Below are positions 1 through 6,269 of a DNA stretch of 12,879 bases, in pieces. Origin of the DNA: Flavobacteriaceae bacterium (GTDB lineage Bacteria > Bacteroidota > Bacteroidia > Flavobacteriales > Flavobacteriaceae); NCBI GenBank assembly GCA_023262245.1, contig JALRDC010000012.1, forward strand, positions 1-12,879, given 5' to 3'. Made by a program: the position numbers and the translations under genes. Every line of letters begins with the position of its first letter. The stretch's first letter is position 1. The notes under the pieces are model-generated. The model saw nothing but the letters and a program-made list of their open reading frames with translations. It was not told where the DNA came from and searched no databases.

Positions 1-622
1 CTAGCGGATTATCAAGTGACTGGCGGGTATCGCTATAGCGGTTATCGCCCAGCCATTCTGTTTCGGCGCCCCAGTAAATATCTTCTTCAGGGTGCCAGAT
101 ATCAGGGCGGCCGCCACCAAAGCCAAAGGTTTTACCGCCCATTGATTCAATCGCCACATTACCGGCAAGAATCAGCAAATCAGCCCATGAGATTTTGTTG
201 CCATATTTTTTCTTAACAGGCCATAACAGACGGCGCGCCTTGTCCAGATTGCCATTATCAGGCCATGAATTTAGCGGCGCAAAACGCTGTGCGCCTGTGC
301 CCCCGCCCCCACGGCCATCACCTGTTCTATAGGTGCCTGCGGCATGCCATGTCATGCGGATGAAAAAAGGCCCGTAATGACCATAATCTGCTGGCCACCA
401 GTCTTTTGAATCTTTTAGTAGGGCTTTAAGGTCGTTTTTTACAGCTTCTAAATCTAGCTTTTTTACTTCTTCTTTGTAGTTAACCTCTGGTAATGGATTG
501 CTCCTGTTACTGTGTTGACGAAGGATGTCAAGATTGAGTTGGTTGGGCCACCAATCTTTATTTTGGGTACCTAAATTTGGGGTGGTTGTTGAACCGTGAA
601 ATGGACATTTGCTTTCGTTCAT
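1..622 (-). CDS. katG: Catalase-peroxidase KatG, N-terminal part (runs off the left edge)
   Basis: The product is a bifunctional haem catalase-peroxidase that removes hydrogen peroxide. About 207 codons are present, against about 730 for the family, and no stop is reached before the window edge. The start is the ATG at 620-622, giving an opening MNESKCPFHG typical of KatG. Residues 75-86 carry the WWPADYGHYGPF block. The distal haem-pocket triad is R89, W92 and H93 in RMTWHAAGTYR, with the same spacing as R104/W107/H108 of the Mycobacterium enzyme. GAQRFAPLNSWPDN and the KISWADL region follow in order and in one frame. Codons from about residue 87 onward (positions 1-360) are rich in GGC, CTG, CGC and GCG at about 53% G+C. 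The first about 85 codons are about 40% G+C and AT-ending, like the rest of the window. The gene lies 135 bp downstream of nhaC on the same strand and probably has its own promoter. Identity is very secure; integrity of the sequence across 355-390 is not. Confidence 0.96.
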   Translation of the reverse strand, partial: MNESKCPFHGSTTTPNLGTQNKDWWPNQLNLDILRQHSNRSNPLPEVNYKEEVKKLDLEAVKNDLKALLKDSKDWWPADYGHYGPFFIRMTWHAAGTYRTGDGRGGGGTGAQRFAPLNSWPDNGNLDKARRLLWPVKKKYGNKISWADLLILAGNVAIESMGGKTFGFGGGRPDIWHPEEDIYWGAETEWLGDNRYSDTRQSLDNPL

Positions 623-757
623 GATCGTTTTATTTTTTTTCTAAATGTAAAAAACCTAGACTAAGATTTAAAATTTTGAATTTGATATTATTGATGATTT
701 AATAAGTTTTTCTTATTCACGAGAATAATTAAACCTAAGAGGTTGATCCAATTAAAC
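623..757 (-). promoter_or_regulatory. nhaC-katG intergenic region, probable katG promoter
   Basis: This AT-rich gap of 135 bases separates the end of nhaC from the katG start. Read on the minus strand it holds TACATTTA (642-649), one base off the Bacteroidota -7 consensus TAnnTTTG and about 20 nt before the katG ATG. No convincing -33 TTG was found at the usual distance. Two short inverted repeats are visible: AATAAG/CTTATT arms around a 5-nt loop (701-717), and AACCT/AGGTT arms around a 3-nt loop (732-744). Either could be a weak end structure for nhaC or a regulator site, but both are short enough to be chance in AT-rich DNA. No Shine-Dalgarno sequence is visible before the katG ATG. Confidence 0.3.
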
Positions 758-2185
758 TTATGTTTTTTTCGCAATCTTTATACTTAGAGCAGCATAAAGT
801 AAAGTCATAAAAGGACTGAGCCAATTAAAGATTGCAAAGAAAAAGTATTCACCTACCCCAACTCCTAGTACGCCAGATTGATAAGCACCACAAGTGTTCC
901 AGGGAATCAGCACTGAGGTTACTGTTCCAGAGTCTTCAAGAGTTCGACTTAAGTTCTCTGGTGCAAGATTGCGATCACTGTATGCTTTTGCAAACATTTT
1001 TCCTGGTATGACTATGGATAAATATTGATCTGAAGCGGTAAGATTTATAGCCAAACATGACCCAACCGTACTAGCAAAAAGTTGAAAGGTATTTTGCGCC
1101 CAATTTAAAAGTGCATTGCTGATACGGGTCAACGCTCCTATAGCATCCATAATTCCTCCAAAAACCATGGCACAAATAATCAGCCAAATTGTTCCTAACA
1201 TACCTTCCATTCCACCTGATGTAAAGAGATCATTTAGTAATAGATTAGAAGTTTTTATTTCTATCGATACAGAAATGGCATCCATTATAGCTCTGTAAGC
1301 CACAGTGGGTGTCAGTAATTTCGCGTTAGAAATTTCTAAAAGGATGTTGGGTTGAAAAAGCAATGCAAAAAGAGCTCCGAGAAGTGTTCCTACAAGTAGA
1401 GCGACCAAAGGCGGAGTTTTTTTGACTATGAGAACAATTACTGTAGCAGGTACTAAAAACAACCATAGATTCACTGTAAATTTTTCCTTTATCGCAATCA
1501 TCAAGCTTTCAGTATCTGCGACTCCTGTAGTTTCTCTTGTCAGGCTAAGGACAAAAAATACGATTAGGGTAATCACTATACTGGGAACCGTGGTGTAGGT
1601 CATATATTCAATATGACGAAATAAAGATCCTCCAGCCATGGCCGGTGCTAAATTTGTTGTATCTGAGAGGGGGGAGAGTTTGTCTCCAAAATAAGCCCCT
1701 GAAATAACAGCACCTGCAACCATTCCTGCGGGTATTTGTAGAACCGTTCCAATTCCAATCAAAGCAATACCAACAGTTGCTGATGTGGTCCAACTGCTCC
1801 CGGTAGCCAACGAGATGATTGCACAAATAATGATGCAAGCAGGTAAAAAGAAACTAGGGTGAAGAATTTGAAGGCCGTAGTAAATCATCGCCGGAATGAT
1901 GCCACTTATTAACCAAGTCCCAGCAAGTGCTCCTACGAATAAGAGGATCAACAATGCTCCTGTAACTGATTGTAAATTTTCAGCTACTTTTTGTATCATT
2001 GCTTCGTAGGCAATTTTTTTCCTAAATCCTATAAGAGCTGCAAAGGCCCCTCCAATTAACAATATGAATTGATTGGAACCGCTTAGGGCATCATCACCAT
2101 AAACAAGAACATTATAGGAAAGAAGGGCCACTAAAATAAGTATGGGCAATAAAGCAGTACCGAGAGAAAGATCGTTGTTTTTCAA
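758..2185 (-). CDS. nhaC: NhaC-family Na+/H+ antiporter
   Basis: This is an inner-membrane secondary transporter of the NhaC family that exchanges cytoplasmic Na+ for external H+. The 475-residue product has the family's usual length and is mostly hydrophobic, with roughly 11-12 membrane segments beginning near residues 10-28 and 39-54. Family hallmarks are GSSWTTSATVG at 129-139 and the conserved GAYFGDKLSPLSDTTN stretch beginning at 163. A TASDQYLSIVIPGKMF motif and IPWNTCGAYQSGVLGV lie in the C-terminal half. The start is unusual: the only sensible initiation codon is TTG at 2183-2185. There is no in-frame ATG between it and an upstream in-frame stop at about 2213-2215, and the next Met is at residue 63, inside the membrane region. 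It lies 55 bp downstream of the methyltransferase gene and upstream of katG, all on the same strand. An inverted repeat sits just before the start. The family call is firm; ion specificity is inferred from the family. Confidence 0.93.
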   Translation of the reverse strand: MKNNDLSLGTALLPILILVALLSYNVLVYGDDALSGSNQFILLIGGAFAALIGFRKKIAYEAMIQKVAENLQSVTGALLILLFVGALAGTWLISGIIPAMIYYGLQILHPSFFLPACIIICAIISLATGSSWTTSATVGIALIGIGTVLQIPAGMVAGAVISGAYFGDKLSPLSDTTNLAPAMAGGSLFRHIEYMTYTTVPSIVITLIVFFVLSLTRETTGVADTESLMIAIKEKFTVNLWLFLVPATVIVLIVKKTPPLVALLVGTLLGALFALLFQPNILLEISNAKLLTPTVAYRAIMDAISVSIEIKTSNLLLNDLFTSGGMEGMLGTIWLIICAMVFGGIMDAIGALTRISNALLNWAQNTFQLFASTVGSCLAINLTASDQYLSIVIPGKMFAKAYSDRNLAPENLSRTLEDSGTVTSVLIPWNTCGAYQSGVLGVGVGEYFFFAIFNWLSPFMTLLYAALSIKIAKKT

Positions 2186-2199
2186 AAGAGATATGTTTC

Positions 2200-2230
2200 T
2201 TCGATTACAAGTTTAATCAATTTAATCGAA
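2200..2230. repeat. Inverted repeat upstream of nhaC
   Basis: Perfect 8-bp arms TTCGATTA (2200-2207) and TAATCGAA (2223-2230) flank a 15-nt spacer in the 55-bp gap between the methyltransferase gene and nhaC. The repeat ends 15 nt before the TTG start of nhaC. The arm spacing gives about two helical turns centre to centre, which would suit a dimeric DNA-binding protein. As RNA it could also form a stem-loop in the nhaC leader. It has no U-tract suggesting a terminator. The function is unknown. Confidence 0.4.
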
Positions 2231-2240
2231 ATGTATTCTC

Positions 2241-2822
2241 TTATCCTCTTTTTCTGCAAAGAACCAGCAAACCTGTTCCCATATCAATTGGGAAAGCATA
2301 GAACTCTTTTTGACTTTTCAAATGATCCAACAAAAGAATGACCTGATCTTGATGTCCCTCTGGCCAATTGGGTTGTCGATTAAGATCGTCAATTACATAA
2401 AACCCTCCGGGTTTTACCATTGCTAAAACTAAATCTAACTGCATGAATTTGCCTACCCAGGTGTCCGCAAATATTAGGTCAAACTGGGTCTTACTATTGT
2501 TATTTATCCAAACAGCAGCATCTTGATGGATCAATTTTACCCTTGGGTCTTTCCCGAAAAAAGAAGTTGCAACTTTGAAGTATTTCTCCTCTTTTTCAAT
2601 ACTGACCAGTTGTCCTTTTTCATCTAAACTCTCTAGAATCCAGCAGAGAGCGAGACCTGTTCCGGTTCCTAATTCCAAAACCGATGCCTCCTTTTTAGAT
2701 GCTGTTAAGAAGCGTAATAGTACACCTAAATCTTCATTAGAATATAAATCGAAATCAATGGCTTTAGATTGCTTTAAGATGGGTAAGTATTCTTTGGGTA
2801 ATGAGTTGTTCAATGGTTTCAT
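2241..2822 (-). CDS. Class I SAM-dependent methyltransferase, O-methyltransferase-like
   Basis: A predicted soluble cytoplasmic methyltransferase of 193 residues with a Rossmann-type SAM-binding fold. Motif I is ELGTGTG at residues 50-56. An acidic residue for the SAM ribose follows in VSIEKE (E76). DLIFAD at 115-120 ends the strand after motif I, and KPGG at 137-140 marks the post-motif turn. The paired acidic residues D145-D146 are followed by an NRQPNWPEGH stretch seen in bacterial O-methyltransferase-like proteins. There is no N/DPPY/F motif, so a DNA adenine or cytosine-N4 methyltransferase is unlikely. The start ATG is 5 nt after the stop of the upstream 155-codon gene, so the two are probably co-transcribed, and nhaC follows after 55 bp. 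The substrate cannot be told from the sequence; a small molecule is the family-based guess. Confidence 0.82.
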   Translation of the reverse strand: MKPLNNSLPKEYLPILKQSKAIDFDLYSNEDLGVLLRFLTASKKEASVLELGTGTGLALCWILESLDEKGQLVSIEKEEKYFKVATSFFGKDPRVKLIHQDAAVWINNNSKTQFDLIFADTWVGKFMQLDLVLAMVKPGGFYVIDDLNRQPNWPEGHQDQVILLLDHLKSQKEFYAFPIDMGTGLLVLCRKRG

Positions 2823-2827
2823 AGGTA

Positions 2828-3295
2828 TTAAAAACGAATGGCTAGGCCTAAGCCAAGATTATTTCCAGTCGGAATGAGTTTAAAGCTAATATTCTTTTCC
2901 AGTCCTTTATTGTAAGTAAGTACTGCCTTTTTCTTTTGGTTGTTGGCAGATAGGTATAAAATAATACTAATTATGGTGGAGCCTATACTCGCCGCATAGA
3001 GACTAGTTGGGGGATCATTATTTTTATCACGAGCTAGGATACCAATTCCAGTACCTACTGCTACGGTACTGGAAAAAATACCAATAGTATTCATAGTACG
3101 CGATCGTTTCCAATAAGTAAAAGCCAGTTCATTTTCGGAAAGTAAAGAATGGACTTCCTCAGTAATTAATGGACGTTCGTCTTCATAATAAGTATAACCA
3201 GTAGGTCCCAGAAAAACAGTCATTTCTTGACATCGAATGGGTGTTTGAAAAAGAAATGCGAAAAAAACGAGATAAATTAGGTTTGTTTGTCTCAT
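2828..3295 (-). CDS. Exported two-helix protein of unknown function
   Basis: I do not recognise a named family for this 155-residue protein. The N-terminus (residues 1 to about 22) is a hydrophobic signal-peptide-like stretch ending near TPIRCQ. The cysteine there lacks a lipobox, so a lipoprotein is unlikely. A charged central part (about 38-66) contains EVHSLLSENELAF. Two hydrophobic, Gly/Ser-rich helices follow at about 69-88 and 98-116, joined by a polar loop KNNDPP and then a basic NNQKKK. The C-terminus ends in alternating residues and a final Phe (LGLGLAIRF), which resembles the last strand of an envelope protein. It is transcribed divergently from lpd and lies 5 nt upstream of the methyltransferase gene. 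Start choice: ATG at 3293-3295, with a plausible signal peptide directly after. It is probably a real gene because of its length, signal peptide and tight spacing. Confidence 0.75.
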   Translation of the reverse strand: MRQTNLIYLVFFAFLFQTPIRCQEMTVFLGPTGYTYYEDERPLITEEVHSLLSENELAFTYWKRSRTMNTIGIFSSTVAVGTGIGILARDKNNDPPTSLYAASIGSTIISIILYLSANNQKKKAVLTYNKGLEKNISFKLIPTGNNLGLGLAIRF

Positions 3296-3381
3296 TGAGG
3301 TTTTAGATTTGGTTAGTATAAAGATAATTAAAATAATTAAAATTCCGTTCTATTGGGTTACGAAGAGCCGAGAAACATTTG

Positions 3382-3389
3382 TATTTTTG
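3382..3389 (+). promoter_or_regulatory. Possible -7 promoter element for lpd
   Basis: TATTTTTG fits the Bacteroidota -7 consensus TAnnTTTG exactly and lies 20 nt upstream of the lpd ATG at 3410, implying a leader of around 14 nt. The nearest TTG that could serve as a -33 element (3353-3355) is 26 nt away, somewhat farther than usual. The surrounding divergent gap (3296-3409) is AT-rich. On the minus strand it contains TATCTTTA, one base off the same consensus, which could serve the divergent 155-codon gene. Confidence 0.35.
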
Positions 3390-3409
3390 ATGCTCAAAAG
3401 AATTTGATT

Positions 3410-4810
3410 ATGAGTATTTATGATGTTGCTATTATTGGTTCTGGACCAGGTGGATATGTTGCTGCGATACGTTGTGCCCAATTGGGATTAAAAACAGCCC
3501 TTATTGAGAAATACGACACCCTAGGAGGCACTTGTTTAAATGTTGGATGCATTCCTTCAAAATCCTTATTGGATTCCTCCCATCATTATGAAGATGCTAT
3601 AAAACATTTTTCTGAACACGGTATTGATGTTCAAGGAGAAATTAAAATCAATTTTAAACAAATGATTGATCGCAAGGCAGCGGTAGTTGATCAGACCACT
3701 AAAGGGATTGATTTTTTAATGAATAAAAACAAAATTGAAGTTTTTCATGGACTTGGAAGTTTTGTGGACGCTACTCATATTCAAATTGAAGGTAAAAAAA
3801 AGCAAGTCATAGAAGCGAAAAAAACCATTATCGCTACAGGCTCAAAACCTGGGAGTTTACCTTTTATCGAATTGGATAAAGAACGCATCATTACTTCTAC
3901 AGAAGCATTGTCATTAAAAGAAATACCGAAACATCTTATCGTAATTGGTGGAGGTGTTATTGGTTTGGAATTGGGTCAGGTTTACCGACGTTTAGGGGCT
4001 GAGGTCTCGGTTATTGAATACGCTGACCGAATTACCCCTGTCATGGACGCTGGTTTGTCAAAAGAACTCATGAAGGTAATGAAAAAGCAAGGGGTCAAAT
4101 TTTTCCTTTCACATGGAGTAAACAAAGTCAACCGAAAAGGGAAAGAAGTTGAGGTGCGTGCTTTAGATAAAAAAGGTGCAGAGGTCCAATTTAAGGGAGA
4201 TTACTGCTTGGTTTCAGTTGGAAGACGTCCCTACACAGAAGGGTTAAATGCGCAAGCCGCTGGAGTTCAAATCAATGAAAAGGGGCAAGTAGAGGTTAAT
4301 GACCACCTCCAAACCACAGCCTCCAATATTTTTGCCATTGGGGATGTCGTTCGGGGTGCCATGTTGGCGCATAAAGCTGAAGAAGAAGGAGTGCTAGTAG
4401 CAGAACACATAGCGGGTCAAAAACCGCATATAAACTATAATTTGATTCCAAATGTTATTTATACCTGGCCAGAAGTTGCTGCAGTTGGAAAAACGGAAGA
4501 GGAACTTAAAGCAGCCGGAATAGCATATAAAGCGGGACAATTTCCCATGCGAGCACTAGGTCGTGCAAGAGCCAGTATGGATACCGATGGTTTTGTAAAA
4601 ATACTTGCTGATGAAACTACCGACGAGGTATTAGGGGTCCATATGATTGGTGCTCGAGCAGCAGACCTGATTGCTGAAGCGGTTACTGCTATGGAATTCA
4701 GAGCTTCTGCAGAAGACATCGCTCGAATGAGTCATTCACATCCCACTTATGCAGAAGCGGTTAAAGAAGCTGCTCTTGCGGCAACAGAAAACCGTCCGCT
4801 TCATATTTAG
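3410..4810 (+). CDS. lpd: Dihydrolipoamide dehydrogenase (E3)
   Basis: A flavoprotein disulfide oxidoreductase that reoxidises dihydrolipoamide with NAD+ for the 2-oxoacid dehydrogenase complexes or the glycine cleavage system. From the chosen ATG the protein has 466 residues, a typical length. The FAD-binding GSGPGG is at residues 10-15. The redox-active disulfide C42/C47 lies in GGTCLNVGCIPSK. The NAD-binding GGGVIGLELG is in the middle, a second FAD motif reads IFAIGDVV, and the C-terminal interface catalytic pair is H444/E449 in HSHPTYAE. These are the same positions as in well-studied E3 enzymes. An in-frame TTG at 3353 would add 19 residues before MSIYDVAIIG. I reject it because the flavin fold starts directly at MSIYDV and the best promoter element lies inside the extension. 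No E1 or E2 gene is adjacent, so this is a stand-alone E3. Its TAG stop overlaps the stop of the convergent lipoprotein gene. Confidence 0.97.
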   Translation: MSIYDVAIIGSGPGGYVAAIRCAQLGLKTALIEKYDTLGGTCLNVGCIPSKSLLDSSHHYEDAIKHFSEHGIDVQGEIKINFKQMIDRKAAVVDQTTKGIDFLMNKNKIEVFHGLGSFVDATHIQIEGKKKQVIEAKKTIIATGSKPGSLPFIELDKERIITSTEALSLKEIPKHLIVIGGGVIGLELGQVYRRLGAEVSVIEYADRITPVMDAGLSKELMKVMKKQGVKFFLSHGVNKVNRKGKEVEVRALDKKGAEVQFKGDYCLVSVGRRPYTEGLNAQAAGVQINEKGQVEVNDHLQTTASNIFAIGDVVRGAMLAHKAEEEGVLVAEHIAGQKPHINYNLIPNVIYTWPEVAAVGKTEEELKAAGIAYKAGQFPMRALGRARASMDTDGFVKILADETTDEVLGVHMIGARAADLIAEAVTAMEFRASAEDIARMSHSHPTYAEAVKEAALAATENRPLHI

Positions 4811-5157
4811 GGTTTGAACTTCCCAATTAGTTTAATTAGTTCATAGCGAAGCGAAGAAGCATCTGCGGGTGGATTTTCAATTTTTGTAATTTTTACATCC
4901 AAGTCATAACGATATCCCTCTTCATAATCAAAACCTTCTATTGTCTGAGAAAAAGATTCCCATTTGTCAGTACCAATTTGATCGTCTTGCTGAACCAAAA
5001 GACATTGCACCACAATAAATGCTTGACAAGTTACGGTATAGCTATTGATCCGCATTAAAGTACCCTGGGGTATGTAATTTTCTTCTTTAGAAGCATCTTT
5101 TACTGAACAATTCAGTACAAAAAAAAAGAGTAGGGTGTAAGATAAGATTTTAGACAT
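4807..5157 (-). CDS. Small DUF4377-type lipoprotein
   Basis: A 116-residue predicted lipoprotein. The signal peptide is short and very hydrophobic (residues 4-16) and ends in VLNC, so C17 would be lipidated. The residues after it (SVKDASKEE) are charged and could favour outer-membrane or surface localisation in Bacteroidota; this is an inference. The body matches my recollection of DUF4377: W66 with a following F, an IEGFDYEEGYRYDLDV block at about 73-88, and NPPADASS at 95-102 followed by a final strand. C44 and C52 may form a disulfide. The molecular function of DUF4377 is unknown to me. The start codon overlaps the stop of the acyltransferase-like gene by 8 nt (ATGTCTAA), so translation is likely coupled. 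The stop overlaps that of the convergent lpd by 3 nt. Confidence 0.85.
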   Translation of the reverse strand: MSKILSYTLLFFFVLNCSVKDASKEENYIPQGTLMRINSYTVTCQAFIVVQCLLVQQDDQIGTDKWESFSQTIEGFDYEEGYRYDLDVKITKIENPPADASSLRYELIKLIGKFKP

Positions 5158-6199
5158 CGGGTTTTATTTTCCTTCTTTTCCAAACAAAGACTATACCAAT
5201 ACAAATAGCTAGAAAAAAAAAGACACTTACAAAACCCTCCCAAAACAATAATTCTTTAGAAAAGAACTTATAAAAACCATAGCCGGTTAGACTTCCATAA
5301 AGAATAAAATAATGTACTACATACAATTCTAGGGTGTGCGAACCGATAAAATTTATATAGGTATTTTCCATCCATTTTTGGAAAAATAGGAATAGTGAAA
5401 GTAAAACCAACACATCTCCAAAACGAATAAACAGATAATTATTCCAAGCAACTTTTTGCAATAAGGGAACGTTTAGATTACTACCTATAAACTCGAAAAT
5501 AAAGGAGGATATAAAAATGAGAAAAAGACCTGCAACTAGAAAATGGAGTGTCCATTTACGGTAATTGTCGTATTTATTTTTAAAAAAGAAAGCAATCCCT
5601 GTTCCTAAAAAGACATAGCCAGTCCAGGGAAGAAGATAAAATACTCCACCATAACCTTTGATAAAATAGGCTGCAATGGATTTAGGCAATCCATCAAGAT
5701 TCCAAGTGCTATAGAAGGGTTCCGCAATAAAGATGGTCAAACCTAAAAAAAGAAAAATCCAGCCTAGTCCCTCTTTTAAAAAGTAAAAGAATCGATAAAT
5801 GAGAACGATTAAAAAAAGAGAAATTCCGATGATATGCAAAACATCAGGCTGATAGAAGGAGGGATTGATGGATCCGTAAATTAGTGTTGGAAGGTTTAAA
5901 CGTAAAAGAGATCCCCAAACTAAAAGCTCAGTGCCCCTTTTAATTCCTTTTCTCAGTCTGGGATTTTTTGGTCCCTGTATTGGATTTTTAAGGAGTAAAA
6001 AACAAAATACCCATCCCGTTATGGTAAAAAAAGCAGGTGCTGTAAAACCCCGACAATAAAGCCAAAAACGATATCCCCAATGCGAAGTATCAATCAGGGT
6101 GGTATTTAGTAAACCACTAATCCAATGTCCTTGAAGCATCATCAATATGGCAAAGGCTCTGAAGGCATCTAAGAAAATGATTCTAGAAGATGTAGGCAT
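5150..6199 (-). CDS. HGSNAT-like (DUF1624) membrane acyltransferase-family protein
   Basis: A polytopic inner-membrane protein of 349 residues with around ten hydrophobic segments spread over the whole length. The N-terminus carries IIFLDAFRAFAILMMLQGHW (residues 7-26). This R-x-x-x-LD-x-x-RA-x-AI-x-x-M-x-x-x-H pattern is shared by the heparan-alpha-glucosaminide N-acetyltransferase catalytic (DUF1624) and related acyltransferase families, and H25 is the candidate catalytic histidine. Arg and Lys clusters lie between helices (for example RLRKGIKRG), and the C-terminus is basic (KRRKIKPDV). The family moves acyl groups across the membrane onto sugars, but the acceptor here is unknown and this member may differ. 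The gene is divergent from the Gfo/Idh/MocA gene, with 70 bp between the starts, and overlaps the downstream DUF4377 lipoprotein gene by 8 nt. The family call is good; the function is uncertain. Confidence 0.8.
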   Translation of the reverse strand: MPTSSRIIFLDAFRAFAILMMLQGHWISGLLNTTLIDTSHWGYRFWLYCRGFTAPAFFTITGWVFCFLLLKNPIQGPKNPRLRKGIKRGTELLVWGSLLRLNLPTLIYGSINPSFYQPDVLHIIGISLFLIVLIYRFFYFLKEGLGWIFLFLGLTIFIAEPFYSTWNLDGLPKSIAAYFIKGYGGVFYLLPWTGYVFLGTGIAFFFKNKYDNYRKWTLHFLVAGLFLIFISSFIFEFIGSNLNVPLLQKVAWNNYLFIRFGDVLVLLSLFLFFQKWMENTYINFIGSHTLELYVVHYFILYGSLTGYGFYKFFSKELLFWEGFVSVFFFLAICIGIVFVWKRRKIKPDV

Positions 6200-6269
6200 T
6201 TTGAAATTTACAAAAACCTAAACTTCAACCCTAAATTTTCATTACTTTTAAGACAAACAAATACTACAG

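Noticed and set aside
16..216. Plus-strand 66-codon open frame at the left edge
   Set aside because: It lies antisense to katG, whose frame carries clear haem-pocket motifs; it has no recognisable protein features.
701..744. Rho-independent terminator after nhaC
   Set aside because: The two stems have only 5-6 pairs, mostly A-T, and no following U-run on the minus strand.
1608..1838. Minus-strand 76-codon frame inside nhaC
   Set aside because: It is out of frame with an intact, motif-bearing nhaC, and its Cys/Trp/Arg-rich composition is typical of a shadow frame.
2241..2822. Possible DNA-modification methyltransferase as part of a defence system
   Set aside because: It lacks the N/DPPY/F catalytic motif and a target-recognition domain, and no nuclease or helicase gene is near.
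3353..3409. Upstream TTG start adding 19 residues to lpd
   Set aside because: The FAD-binding fold begins directly at MSIYDVAIIG, the ATG at 3410 gives standard residue numbering (C42/C47, H444/E449), and the best promoter element lies within the extension.
4459..4719. Minus-strand 86-codon Ala/Ser-rich frame antisense to lpd
   Set aside because: It mirrors the codon pattern of lpd, with no start context or recognisable features.
4807..6199. Toxin-antitoxin or phage-defence pair
   Set aside because: The small protein is a lipoprotein with DUF4377 motifs and the large one a membrane acyltransferase; neither resembles a known toxin or defence effector.
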